64,000 nucleotides of DNA from Paramacrobiotus metropolitanus. Its lineage: Eukaryota; Tardigrada; Eutardigrada; Parachela; Macrobiotidae. Positions 11,729 through 22,560 of this stretch are shown here, one piece after another; the stretch's first letter is position 1; every line of letters begins with the position of its first letter. The notes beneath the pieces are model-generated. The model searched no databases and was not told the origin of the DNA. It was given only the letters and a program-made list of their open reading frames with translations. Location: assembly GCF_019649055.1 (NCBI RefSeq), contig NW_026570271.1, forward strand, positions 620,001 to 684,000. Reading direction: 5' to 3'. Position numbers and translations under genes: made by a program.

Positions 11729-12871
11729 ATGGCGCTATACTATATCTTCCTGCTCTCTATTTCTGGAGCCCTACAGAACCGTTTGACGTCGGCAGGTAAG
11801 ATATCTGCAGTAACAAGCTTCGTTATTTACCGTTGTCCATTAGAAGTCGAAATTTCAGTAGAAATTTTATTCTTACCTGCAGCAAGCGCTAAACAGGAAA
11901 GCGACTGCAGTGCTCAACAGTCCGCGGATATTTCCCACTCTTCCGCAACCACAGCATCGCATGCACCTGTTTTCCCTTTCCGCACGGACACCTTGACGTT
12001 GGACGAATGCCAGGCGTACGGTGCAATACCCACTAGCTACCTGTGCAATCCTGCTTTCTCCGCCCGGGGATGTAATCGAACCGACGATGACGATTCCCTG
12101 CTGCAACCAATGTCCAGAACCTTCATTGAGCTATCCTGTTCGTGGCATAATCGCACGTTTCTGGCCGCAATGACCAACCATCTTAAGACAGTTAGCCCCA
12201 ATCGAGCGGTGATCATAGAGCTGGACGAAAAGAACGATACAACGGATCCGGTTCACTCTGACGTCATCGAGCCAGTCCGCCAGCAGTTAATTGCTTTGAC
12301 GATCCATCATTGTGTTACCCATACTGTTACGTCCAAAATTAATGCAGTAGGGAGTTTTCCTTATTTGGTGCGATTAGTAATGAAGAGCTGTTGGGGACTG
12401 ATAATTAAGAAAAAGGATCTGGAAAATATGCAACAGCTGCGTATGGTTCAGTTCATTGCTGCGACGATTGCAGAAATGGAACCGTACACCTTCACGAATC
12501 TGAAGAATCTCCAGAGCTTGCGACTGGAAGAAGAACTTCGCTATTTGCTGAAGCAGAGAGCCGACAATAATTCTAAATCGATCCGCGGCAACTTAATTGC
12601 GGACAGCGATGTCAATCGAATTGCACGACTTCATTGCAACTGTTCCTTGGCATGGTTTCGTAATTTCCTGCAGGCGAAACCACACTTGATCGCGGAAAAA
12701 CGGGAAGGAGAAGTGTATGTCGTTGGCAATTTTATATCAGACCGTGTTTTCGCTGTTGGGATGTTTCGATCTGTGCTTAATGTGGACTGTGCGAAAAACG
12801 TATCCATTCACAATATTAATGCCGGCCCAAAATTCTCGTACAATACAGGCTGTTTTGATATTCAGTGTTAG
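11729..12871 (+). CDS. Short secreted LRR-type protein, paralogue B
   Basis: The model uses exons 11729-11795 and 11883-12871 (351 aa, phase 1 junction). It is the tandem copy of the gene at 9446: shared blocks include FPFRTDTLT (FPLRTDTLT in A), VIELDEKNDTTDPV (VMELDEKNDTTDPV in A), KKDLENMQQLRMVQF and LHCNCSLAWFRNF. The signal peptide is MALYYIFLLSISGAL. The donor is GCAGGTAAGA and the acceptor CTTACCTGCAG. The 87-base intron is also a multiple of three without an in-frame stop. Divergence is concentrated near the mature N terminus, while the LRR core and C-terminal cap are conserved, as expected for a ligand-binding secreted family. Partner unknown. Confidence 0.83.
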   Translation: MALYYIFLLSISGALQNRLTSAGKISAVTSFVIYRCPLEVEISVEILFLPAASAKQESDCSAQQSADISHSSATTASHAPVFPFRTDTLTLDECQAYGAIPTSYLCNPAFSARGCNRTDDDDSLLQPMSRTFIELSCSWHNRTFLAAMTNHLKTVSPNRAVIIELDEKNDTTDPVHSDVIEPVRQQLIALTIHHCVTHTVTSKINAVGSFPYLVRLVMKSCWGLIIKKKDLENMQQLRMVQFIAATIAEMEPYTFTNLKNLQSLRLEEELRYLLKQRADNNSKSIRGNLIADSDVNRIARLHCNCSLAWFRNFLQAKPHLIAEKREGEVYVVGNFISDRVFAVGMFRSVLNVDCAKNVSIHNINAGPKFSYNTGCFDIQC

Positions 12872-13134
12872 GATACTGTCTGCATAAAATTAATATGAGT
12901 AATGCCAAATGATTAGTAATGTCACTCTGATAGTTCTACTAATTCTTGGGTCAAATGAATACGAAAGATATATTTTCCAGCTCAGCGTCAGTCGCTAAAC
13001 GCTCTTTTTAAGAAACGTTAATTATGTTCGTTATGTTTCTACGCGGATTTTTACGAATATGGCCATATGCCCCTTTAACTGCAATCCATTAAGGAATTGA
13101 TTTTACTCTTCCCAAGTTATGACGGAAGTATAGC

Positions 13135-15240
13135 CTAGCACAGATTTTTCCAGACGAGTTTTCCCTCGTTGTTCGACCGCCACAGCAGACTGAGAGCGTA
13201 GAGGCAAATTCGGCTTAGTTGTCCCAGTTCAGTGTTGCCCAGTTTGTAATTGCTTCGTTGTAACTGTTGGTAGAGCAACGCTGAACGCGGGTCGCCGTTT
13301 AGGATGTCTCTCATAACCTGTCAGAAAACAGTTTTGTACACTAAAGAAACACCATGCTGACAAATACATGCCAAAAAGGGCAGATTAACTCCCATCAGAT
13401 ATAATTTATAATTAAAGCACTTAATTTTGATACGCTCTTTGAACATTTTTTCTTAAACACCTAACCGCAAGTGTTATTGAACGCACCTGAATATCTGCAT
13501 TTTGCAAAAATAGTTTGTGTAAAGTCTACGGAAGCGGCTACGAACCAGGGAGTAACGTGCAACAGCCTTGACCAGGAAATATTCAAGCAGTTAGCGAGAG
13601 GCTTTGCTAGTTACTGGATGAAGCATTACGAAACCAACACAAACAGGTGCATACCGTTTTAATGTCTTCCCGTGCTTGTATGATAGAATTCTTGTTATGA
13701 CCGGCATATTTACCGCGCCGACTAGCCGACATATCGGTCAGCCACTGGGCGATGCGTTCAAGCGGCAGAAATTGTGTGCGATCCAGATGGTCCTCAAATA
13801 TATCCCATAGTAGCGACCGGCTAATCGATTCCAGATCTATTACCACATGGGCAACAAACGACTTCAATGGACCAATCCTGCGGCACGGAAGACACACTGT
13901 ACAGTTTCTCCATATAACTTGCTGACACAGTGGTTGGAAAGCACAGTATACGTGGAAATCATCGACAGGAATGTGGCAGTTATAGAAAACGACCTGCTGA
14001 ATATCCTTGACTATCTCGTGATAAACCAGAAAGTTGATACTAGCACTTGCAAGATCTCGACGGGAATACGGAATATCGCCAATGCATATCCTTTTCGTCG
14101 TCGGTCCTACGAACTTTAAGAAGCATGCTAACATAGCGTACATGTGCGTCCATTGACGTGGATGCAGTCGGTACCGGGCGAAACATGGTTTAGTCAGAGA
14201 TATGGGCACTTCCAGGCATAATTCAGCCGATTTTACAAGGGAATTCCATAAGTGGCAAGTCCGTCGGCAGCGCTGTCGATCGATGGTATCCAAATACTGA
14301 AAAACGTCTCTCAAAACCGCGATCGGCAGCGCGGTTCGCAGGCATTTTGAGGTAGGCCGTTTCGCCAAGATACGGCGATACATTTGTTCTGCATGCGAAA
14401 GCTTGCTGATTCTGACTTGATTGGATGCAAGTTTAGATTTGGCCGAATGAAACGCTTCCTCCTGCGCAAACCAATCGTATAGTTACCTATTCATATCTAC
14501 GAGTTTGAAAATTTTAGGAAATATCCAAACATCACTCATAGTAAAACAAGTTTTAGCCTTACCATTGGCCGAAACGGCTCCTCTGTATTATGCCGTTTCA
14601 GGAAGATCAACTCGTTTTCCTTTAGTACCACGCTGATTGGCATTATCTTGTGGTGCATTTCTAGTTCGCGTTGAAAAGCAGCACACAGTATGGGTGTATC
14701 TTCAGGAAGACACCAGGTACTGATGACAAAATCATTTGGTTGGATGAGCCTGTCTTGAAGTTGTTCGTGTGTCAATGTACTTCGGATTTGGGCAGGTGGC
14801 ACCAGTTCCTGCAACGTATATCCTTCCAGTTGTACTTCCACGAATGCATAATCACACTGATTGGTCGAAAAGCCAGTGACTAACACAATGGCAGGGTACC
14901 ACGTCCATGGTCCCTTGGAACCGTCTCGCATCAGTACTTCCACGTGGGCACTTCCCCTCCCGTTTAATTGGAGCGGGTATTTCCATTCCGTTGCCGCTTT
15001 GTAACCAGTATATGGCTTGCATGAAAGGCGATATTGGGATTTTTGTAGTAGTTTGTCTGAGCAGTCAAAAATCTTTCCAAACTCTACGAAGAGTTCTGTT
15101 TGTGAGGGACAGAACAAATTCACCAACAAGCCGTTTTCCGCCGTATTAACGACGCTGCCATGCCGCAACCGACCGTCGACCAGTACGTCAACCGCGTTCC
15201 AGGCGTGCACACGGCGGTCTCTGCTTATGTACAGGTGCAT
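13135..15240 (-). CDS. F-box protein with N-terminal beta-rich region, three exons
   Basis: Minus-strand exons are 15240-14563, 14461-13655 and 13317-13135 (1668 bases, 555 aa). Both junctions are phase 0 with good sites (ATG/GTAAGG to TTTGCGCAG; ACG/GTATGC to TTTTCTGACAG). The first 226 residues form a beta-rich region around VDVLVDGRLRHGSVVN that resembles a Tudor-like barrel. The F-box is ALPIAVLRDVFQYLDTIDR followed by CRRTCHLWNSLV at about residues 270-300. The rest is a helical/LRR-like substrate-binding tail, ending with the last exon's LSRICLYALSLLWR. F-box proteins recruit substrates to SCF (Skp1-Cullin1) ubiquitin ligases; this substrate is unknown. The last exon is short and easy to miss: without it the frame runs into intron at 13654. 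Confidence 0.8.
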
Positions 15241-16780
15241 TAATTACCAGGATGTTCAAGATAGAACATGTATAAGCGGATTCTGTAGGTGATATATCGA
15301 TCAGTTCTTGAGAATTCTCAGCAAAGTATAAAGAGAAAACGCGCGACTTGAAACAGCACAGTTACATATGAGCAATATAGCAATCACTTCGCTGCAATGC
15401 AAGCAGTCTCCTGTGGAAATATTTTGAATTTTGCGGGAGAATTTGTTCTATAACCGTAATCGTTAGTACGTTGTATTCGTAATCGTTAATCGATGCATTT
15501 ACGAGTTAACTATTACTAATTGATACAATGAATGAAGCGTACTTGTTATCACTACAAGTATTGCACTTTATACAATCAAATTCCACAGATACGATAACGG
15601 CTTGTGTGTTTCACGTGGCAAGATTATCAGGCCAATGCAGCCAACATACTAAGTACTGTATGTATAAAATGTCTCAGAAGATTATTTATCGAACAATTTA
15701 TCGAACAATCCGGAACTTCAGTTTATACAGGTCGATCGCACCAAGTGTGGGCAGTAACAAAATATTCCCATTTGCTACCGTTGAACCACATAATCGTTTT
15801 CTTATTTTTTTATGATAGTTCGTGTTCTAGAGAAACTTTTTTAGTCATATTTCTGCGGCAGAAGTTAATACGCAGGGAACGGAAGCGGAATTTTTAGTTT
15901 CAAATTTGCCCCAAAACTCGCACTGCTTAATAGGAGAAATTCATGTCCAGTCAATAATTTTTTAAAAATTTTGGATGCGTGAGAACTATCAAAGAATATT
16001 GTGGTTTTCTAGTGGTCCTTTTCTCACGTCTTTTGAATCAATAACATCTGACCCAAGGTGATCCGCGCTCTACGCAACCACATTCTTCGGATGGTAGCTT
16101 TTAACATATAAGTCTATGGGAGACACTTTTGTTTGAGCTTGCTACCGAGCACTGTGCGCTCCAGAATCTTTTGCCACCCCTTAACGAATTCCTTTAAAGC
16201 CACTCCATGGTTTACAAAAAGGTTTGTAGAAAAACATCAGATGCTGAATTTTTGAGAAGGGCGGTTGTAATCATTAAAAAACTGACCCCTACCCTCTCCC
16301 ATTAAGCCCCGCCCTACTCGTTCTGGACGCATCAACGGATTTCAGGTTTGACATCACTGGATCCGCAATAAAAATTTGCACTAAATAAGATGAAAGTAAA
16401 CAACAAAAATGTTTACAGAATTATTTTTCCAATTATTTTACTCAACTGCCCACACTTGGTGCGATCGACCTGTAATTCCGTTACTTTCACAATAGTACGC
16501 ACACAATAATGTAGTAAAACTACGTGATCAAAGAGTAAGTACGTTTCAGAAACCTGCCTTTACTTAATACTAATGCTGTCATGCAGGCCAAGCGGATATA
16601 AGGGAGATACCTGCATGAATTTGTAAACAGTGCAACTAACCAGGAAGAAGCAATAAGAAATCTCATAAACAACACGATAACAATAATGGCTTCTATTGGT
16701 TTCTACTTTCTTACGAAGCATATGTTTTAGTTATCATGAAATATCGTTGAAGCACTGGCACGTATCAGTTAAGAATCAAG
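15241..16780. other. Intergenic, holds a MITE
   Basis: Apart from the inverted-repeat element at 15728-16472 I see no supported gene here. ORFs at 15528-15897 overlap the element's left end and read through its terminal repeat. Confidence 0.6.
15728..16472. mobile_element. Tc1/mariner-like MITE, 745 bases
   Basis: Terminal inverted repeats of 28 identical bases start CAGGTCGATCGCACCAAGTG and are flanked on both sides by the dinucleotide TA, the target-site duplication used by the Tc1/mariner superfamily. The interior has no transposase ORF, so it is a non-autonomous copy. The identity of the two ends suggests fairly recent movement. Confidence 0.85.
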
Positions 16781-16975
16781 TTGCTCCAGATCTGTATACT
16801 TACTACTAACTTAATTTTTGTGATTTTGGCTTGCGTTCGTTCGGAAAATTGTTCTCTTTGCCGCCATGAAAGTAGTCAAGAATATAATTCGTGCTATGGG
16901 TTCTACCCTGAAGGAAGTCCGGTAGACAAAGAAAGCTCGGTAATGCAAGGGAGGACACCATGCGCTGGTTTGTAG
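16781..16975 (+). other. Weak ORF, possible secreted peptide exon
   Basis: The frame has a hydrophobic stretch (LIFVILACVRS) followed by a cysteine-containing segment (ENCSLCRHE, then NSCYGFYPEG) and a stop at 16973-16975. That is the layout of a small secreted peptide. There is no in-frame ATG before the hydrophobic part and no paralogue in the window, so it may be chance. Confidence 0.2.
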
Positions 16976-17080
16976 AGCCGAGCCAAAGTTGATTCGATTC
17001 GAATCCATGCAAATTTTGTCTATGTCAAAGAATTTGCGCACAATACTCGATAACTGTACCCGATCAAATACAGTATGCGC

Positions 17081-18059
17081 CTAGGCCACGCGGCTGAAGT
17101 TCATTTTAATCGTCTTTATCGACCCATCAAATATGTAGAATAATGCGAATGTGGTAATTTGAATTAGCCGGGTGTCACTGCGGCGCTGCGCCGACGGAGA
17201 AAAGTTTGAAAAAATCTTTTCAATCCAATCCGAAATTTTTTTCCGATCTAGAAGAACATAATCTAAATATAAAATAATATTACACGATGTTCCTTGCAAA
17301 ACCAGCCCACGTTGTGTTGGGGAAAAGATTGCCTACCTGGGTTCCTAGATAGCCGGCGGCATACACTGCCCATTAACCACAGCTGCAGATGCGTATTCAC
17401 CACGTAGACAGGGTAATAAAACGTCAATACGATCATGTGCGGTAAATAGCAGGCTAAGTGCCACAACGATGAGGCGAACAATATCCTACCAAGAAGAATT
17501 CGGCGTTTTCTTCGTAACTGTGTTCTCCGATAAGCCTCGTCACTGTTGCCCGGTTCGATTAACTTCTGTCGGAGCTGGGATAATAAAATTCCCAGGTAGC
17601 AGCAGATTGTCCCAGCTGTCGGGACATACACGCCCAGTATGACGCGGACTTCGAAGATCTTTATATTCATATCTGTTGTCGGACGCACCATGCAGATATG
17701 CCACGGCAGAACTAATTCCGTGTGCCAACCGCTGCCGACAACCATCGGCAGCGCACACGCCAGCATAATAACCCATCCAGTAAGAATCGCCGCAGCGGTC
17801 ACGCTGTGTTTGCTTATTTTTGAGCAGTGATCGGGAAAAACTATGGCGACTAGTCGGTTGATGGCGAGGATAAACGACGCCCAACGTGCATTGCCAGAGA
17901 AAACGATGAATGCGACGTAGAGGTTTCGACAGCTGGTTAAGGACAGTGTCACCGAGGAAAAACAGAAATGCATTATGAAGCCTGGATTGATTATCGCCGT
18001 GATGGCCAGGCTGACGATGAGCATGTGGTGATCTGGACACGAGATTCCGATGGTTTCCG
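17081..18059 (-). CDS. Class A-like GPCR, partial or degraded
   Basis: Main exon 18059-17337, possible last exon 17262-17081. Recognisable segments are a TM2-like helix (MLIVSLAITAIINPGFIMHF), a TM3 cysteine (LTSCRNLYVAF), a TM3 end with NRLVAIVFP in place of DRY, TM4 (AAAILTGWVIMLACALP), TM5 (VILGVYVPTAGTICCYLGILL), TM6 (SSLWHLACYLPHMIVLTFYY) and the start of TM7 (HLQLWLMGSV). No TM1 exon was found upstream of the acceptor at 18060. In TM7 the open frame becomes charged (CRRLSRNP), while the +1 frame gives hydrophobic YAAGYLGT. The possible last exon supplies a helix-8-like YVLLDRKK. So this may be a pseudogene, or the sequence may contain an indel. Ligand unknown. Confidence 0.6.
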
Positions 18060-19304
18060 CTGGCGATACAAGATGGTAATAATTAGGAGAATTAATAATA
18101 AGGACGTTAGGAACGCGGTGCAAGTTATCAAGACGAATTACCAAACAGTCAACGTACTGGTTTTGGCTTTCACCGACAAATTCGATACGGTATAATTAAG
18201 CGATACGTTCATGGTATCCAATACAAAATATGCACGAACAATATTTTAGTCTGCTATAAACAAAAATTTAAAAATAGTATTTGCTAGATAGCGTTATTAA
18301 AGAAAATATGAGAGAATTTATGTATATGTGTTATAAATGTATCGTATATATTCACGGTTTGGCCATTATACGAAATTCCTAAATGGCTGAATACCATCCA
18401 GTATGATTGTGCAGTACGTAGGTACCTTTAAATCAGCTTTCTGTGATTAAATTTCCTTGTATATTTGTGGCACTCGCAGAGGGTTTTATTTGTCACAAGG
18501 TTCGCCTTGGGATTTTGCTAGTTCCGTTATAAATAAGGTAATCTCTGTCCCGTTTAAATTTTACCGCGTAGTACGCGTACTATCTTTCATTTCAAGAGAT
18601 CCATTCAAGATTTTTCAACGGAATGACGCGTCGACATGCATTCAGTTTCAGTCGCCATCCTAATTTAGTACTAGATAACCATGCGGGTGTGTTTACGTCT
18701 AACCGCCTTGCGATTTTCTACGGTATTTTATTATCATAATTGTGACATCTGTTTCTCGACGATATTAATTTTTATTAATAATTGTGGCATTTTATTGTAA
18801 CTAGTACTCTAGGAGTTTGCCACATTGTCGTTACGGTTCCAAAAGTCCGTATTTCAGCATGTACGTAGTCATTGATCAATTGCACGAGCGAGTCACTGAT
18901 CGATATATGTACCAATAAAATTATTAATATAGGTTTTGAAATGCATACTATACTTACAGATTGCCTGTTGCATGCTGCTAATATGTATGGATACAGTCTG
19001 ATGATACACAGTTGGTTGTTAATCTCGGTTATTTCGTACATCCAGACAAATGTCGCGATTGATTGCTATGTACATACTGGTTAGGCAGTTCGTTGATGCG
19101 GGAAATGACATGTTTTCTTGTAATATAGCGCACAATGGTAAATATGTTTATCCACAGTCTGCATATGAGTAGTGTTGTCCTCAATCGTCCCATCACCAGA
19201 GCAAAGCGCTCAGCCAAATAAATTAACTCCAAATGCAAATACAGTGCCGCTCTAAACTTAAACAGTGAATGATTAATAAACTCAGCAAATGTCATGTTTC
19301 TCAG
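18060..19304. other. Intergenic, no supported gene
   Basis: This AT-rich spacer between the GPCR and the first Old Yellow Enzyme gene could contain the missing GPCR TM1 exon. I could not identify one. Confidence 0.45.
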
Positions 19305-20444
19305 TTATTTGGACAGGATATGCTGACGGTCCTTTCGAGGCATGTATGTCCCCGTTCGCTGATATTGCCCCATCCATTCCATCGGCGAACCCAGGACCTC
19401 CGCGGCCCGTCGCGCAAAATACGGATCCCGAATAAACCCGCGGGCCATGAACACTAGATCCGCTCGGCCCTCCTTGATCACACTCTCCACCTCCTCGGGG
19501 GTGTTAATCAGTCCCACCGCGCCCGTCATCATTTCAGCTTCCTTCTTTACCGCCTCCGCGAACGGCACCTGATACAACGGACCCACCGGAATCTTGGGAT
19601 TGGGGTCAATGCCGCCAGTGGTCACATCGATCAGATCCACCTCCTTCGTTTTCAACACTTTCGCCAACTCCACGGTGTCCTCCTTTGTCCATCCGTCGTC
19701 CGCCCAGTCGGTGGCCGAGAGCCGGACAAACAACGGCAAAGTGTCCGGCCAAACAGTCCGCACCGCCTCGGTGACCTCCAGCAGAAGTCGAATCCGGTTC
19801 TCAAAAGACCCACCGTATTCATCCGTCCGCTTGTTGCTCAACGGAGAAAGAAACTCGTTGATCAAGTATCCGTGGGCGCCATGGATCTCCAGCACCTGGA
19901 ACCCGGCTTTCAGCGCACGTTCCGCGGCGGCACGGAACATTTCCACAGCCTTTTGAATGTCCTCCCGGGTCATCGCCCGGGGCGCTGGTTCGCTGGGCTT
20001 GAACGGCACCGCACTGGGCGCGACACGCACCCATCCACCACGATCCACCGGGATCAGTGTGTCCCCTTTCCACGGCGCGGAATGACTGGCTTTCCGTCCG
20101 GCATGGGCGATCTGGATCCCGGCAACGCAGTTCTGTTCCCGGATGAATTTAACGATGCGCACCAGCGGCTCAATGTGTTCGTCCTTCCAGATCCCGAGGT
20201 CCTCCGGAGAGATGCGGCCTTCCGGACACACCGCTGTGGCCTCGAAGAACAGAAGTCCGGCGCCGCCGATGGCCCGGCTGCCCAGATGCACCAGGTGCCA
20301 GTCGTTGGGAAACCCGTCGTTGGCTGAATACTGGCACATGGGCGAGACGACGATACGGTTCTTCAGGGTGATGTCGCGGATTTTCAGGGGTTCCATGCAT
20401 TTCGGGATGCAGGTGTGCTGTCCGCAGGGGACGCGACCTTCGCC
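19305..20444 (-). CDS. Old Yellow Enzyme, YqjM/XenA type, copy 1 (main exon)
   Basis: This is an FMN-dependent NADPH:flavin oxidoreductase of the class that reduces activated C=C bonds of enones and nitro compounds. Family hallmarks: LKNRIVVSPMCQYS with the YqjM-type active-site Cys and Tyr; GIQIAHAGRKAS; EIHGAHGYLINEFLSP with the substrate-binding His pair; SNKRTDEYGGSFENR; LFVRLSATDW; and C-terminal phosphate-binding GRADLVFMARG. It is about full family length from MEPLKIRD to the stop. The exon begins at 20444, phase 0, just after an AATTTTGCAG acceptor, so GEGRVPCGQ and the residues before MEPLKI probably follow a 5' exon I did not find. Base composition is far more GC-rich than the flanks, and the closest relatives I recognise are bacterial or fungal, suggesting horizontal transfer followed by intron gain. 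Confidence 0.88.
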   Translation of the reverse strand, partial: GEGRVPCGQHTCIPKCMEPLKIRDITLKNRIVVSPMCQYSANDGFPNDWHLVHLGSRAIGGAGLLFFEATAVCPEGRISPEDLGIWKDEHIEPLVRIVKFIREQNCVAGIQIAHAGRKASHSAPWKGDTLIPVDRGGWVRVAPSAVPFKPSEPAPRAMTREDIQKAVEMFRAAAERALKAGFQVLEIHGAHGYLINEFLSPLSNKRTDEYGGSFENRIRLLLEVTEAVRTVWPDTLPLFVRLSATDWADDGWTKEDTVELAKVLKTKEVDLIDVTTGGIDPNPKIPVGPLYQVPFAEAVKKEAEMMTGAVGLINTPEEVESVIKEGRADLVFMARGFIRDPYFARRAAEVLGSPMEWMGQYQRTGTYMPRKDRQHILSK

Positions 20445-21029
20445 CTGCAAAATTTCGATACAGTACAAATAACCGAATTTATAAAAGACCGCTCTCCTTA
20501 ATTTTTGCTATCTGTAGATCCGTTAACCTACTCGATCTGCAGTATGCGATACGTACAGAACAGATTATAATAATAAACATAACTATAACATTAAAATAAA
20601 CATACTAATAACTATGTAATTCATTTGCCTGCAGCGTAAAGCAGCTCCACCAGTTTATGTAATACAAGAAACAGCCTCGGCTTCGCCTCCGCGTTTCTTG
20701 TGGTCCATGGCAATTTTATTTGAATTTGAATGAATATTATTTATTAGATTAACATCAGTCTATTCGTCGAAACATGATCGGTACATGCAATAGGGCAAAC
20801 ACGAATTTTCTATGAAAATCAGTTCATGATTCTCTCAACCTTGAAAGCATTCCCTTTCGCTGTACATACAGATAATTTTACGATATCCCCTACCCGAAAA
20901 GAAAGCCGAGATATCAGTCTATAAGGTGTGAAATTTGAAACAGTGATAGTGCACTGGATCACTAGTTCGGTAAGTCATCACTTCACTGGCTCTTTTCACT
21001 GGAAGTTGGTGTGTGCCCAGTGGTGTATG

Positions 21030-22560
21030 TCCGGTCAGTAGTGGTGGCTCGATTACTTGCTTAGCTAACCGGTTCCGTTTTCCGGACAGTAGTGGTAGCT
21101 CGGTCACTCATGTACACTGTACAATAAGGACAGCTCGGTCACCCGCTCACCACCCGGGCTTTCTGCGCCGGACAGCAGTGGTAGCTCGGTCACCCGCTCA
21201 CCTAACGGGCTTTGCACACTGGACAGCAGTGTTAGCTCGATCACACGCCCAACTAACGGACTTTGTACACTGACAGCAGTGGTAGCTCGGTCACCCGCTC
21301 ACCTAACGGGCTTTGCACACTGGACAGCAGTGTTAGCTCGATCACACGCTCAACTAACGGACTTTGTACACTGACAGTAGTGGTAGCTCGGTCACTCGTT
21401 TCCTCTCGGCTTCGCTTCCGCGTTTCTTGAGGTCTACGACTGGTCTGTTCGAATTGTTATTTTAATCGTTTTTATTCATATCTTTTGGCTCTGTGAACTG
21501 GACTGTAGTGGTGGACTGGTGGGGCTTTCTGTGCCGGACAGTAGTGGTTGCTCGGTCACTCGCTCACCTAACGGACTTTGTACACTGGAAAGTAGTAACA
21601 ACTCGGCCACCCGCTTACCTTCCGGGATCTGCACGGACAATAGTGGCAGCTCAGCACTCGATCACAGAACGGGCTTTTTGTGCGCCGGACAGCAGTGGTA
21701 GCCCGGTCACCCGCTGACCTAGCGGACTTGGTCACCTGCTCACCTCCCGGGCTTTCTGCGCCGGACAGCAGTGTTAGCTCGATCACCCGCTCACCTATCG
21801 GGCTTTGTACACTGGACAGTAGTGACAGCTCGGTCACCTGCTCACCTACCGGGCTTTCTGCGCCGGACAGCAGTGGTAGCTCGGTCACCCGCTCACCTAA
21901 CGGGTTTTGTACACTGGACAGTAGTAACAGCTCGGTCACCTGCTCACCTCCCGGGCTTTCTGCGCCGGACAGCAGTGTTAGCTCGATCACCCGCTCACCT
22001 ATCGGGCTTTGTACACTGGACAGTAGTGACAGCTCGGTCACCTGCTCACCTACCGGGCTTTCTGCGCCGGACAGCAGTGGTAGCTCGGTCACCCGCTCAC
22101 CTAACGGGTTTCGTACACTGGACAGTAGTAACAGCTCGGTCACCCGCTCAACTTCCGGGATCTGTGCACGGACACTAGTGGCAGCTCAGCACTCCTTTAC
22201 CGAACGGGCTTTTTGCGCCGGACAGCATTGGTAGCTCGGTCACCCGCTGCGCTAACGGACTTTCTGCGCCGGACATTAGTGACAGCGCGGTCACCCGCTC
22301 TCCTACCGACCGGATAGTAGTGGTAACTCCGTTACTCGTTCCCTAACGGGCTTTTTACACTGAAAAGTAGTGACAGCTCGGTCACTCGGTCACTCGTCAT
22401 CGGACAGTAATGACAGCTCGGTCAACCGCTCACATAGCTATCCATAGTGGCAGTTCGGCCACTCACTGGCTTAGCGGGCTATTTTAACTAGAATGTAGTT
22501 GTAATTTGGTCAACTAACGGGCTTGTGCACTGAACAGTGGCGATAGTTCTGTCTATCGCT
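21030..22560. repeat. 51-base minisatellite with 204-base higher-order unit
   Basis: A 51-base unit of the form GACAGCAGTGGTAGCTCGGT...CACCCGCTCACC...ACGGGCTTTGCACACTG is repeated many times. From 21731 to about 22140, four-unit blocks of 204 bases repeat almost exactly. The unit is 17 codons long, so both strands stay open: + strand reading SSGSSVTRSPNGFCTLD, - strand TELPLLSGAESPVGEQV. A non-repeat block near 21404 (CTCGGCTTCGCTTCCGCG) also occurs at about 20685, so a larger duplication was involved. I see no start, splice context or signal peptide to make it a gene. Confidence 0.9.

Noticed and set aside
16985-17005. GATTCGATTCGAATCC as a tRNA T-arm
   Set aside because: No acceptor stem or anticodon arm can be placed around it.
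19594-20327. Antisense ORFs over the first oxidoreductase
   Set aside because: Shadows of a GC-rich coding region; the same happens at 25413-26353 over the second copy.
21568-22234. Long ORFs on both strands in the minisatellite
   Set aside because: They are explained by the 51-base period; no start, signal or splice context supports a gene. Kept only as a finding.
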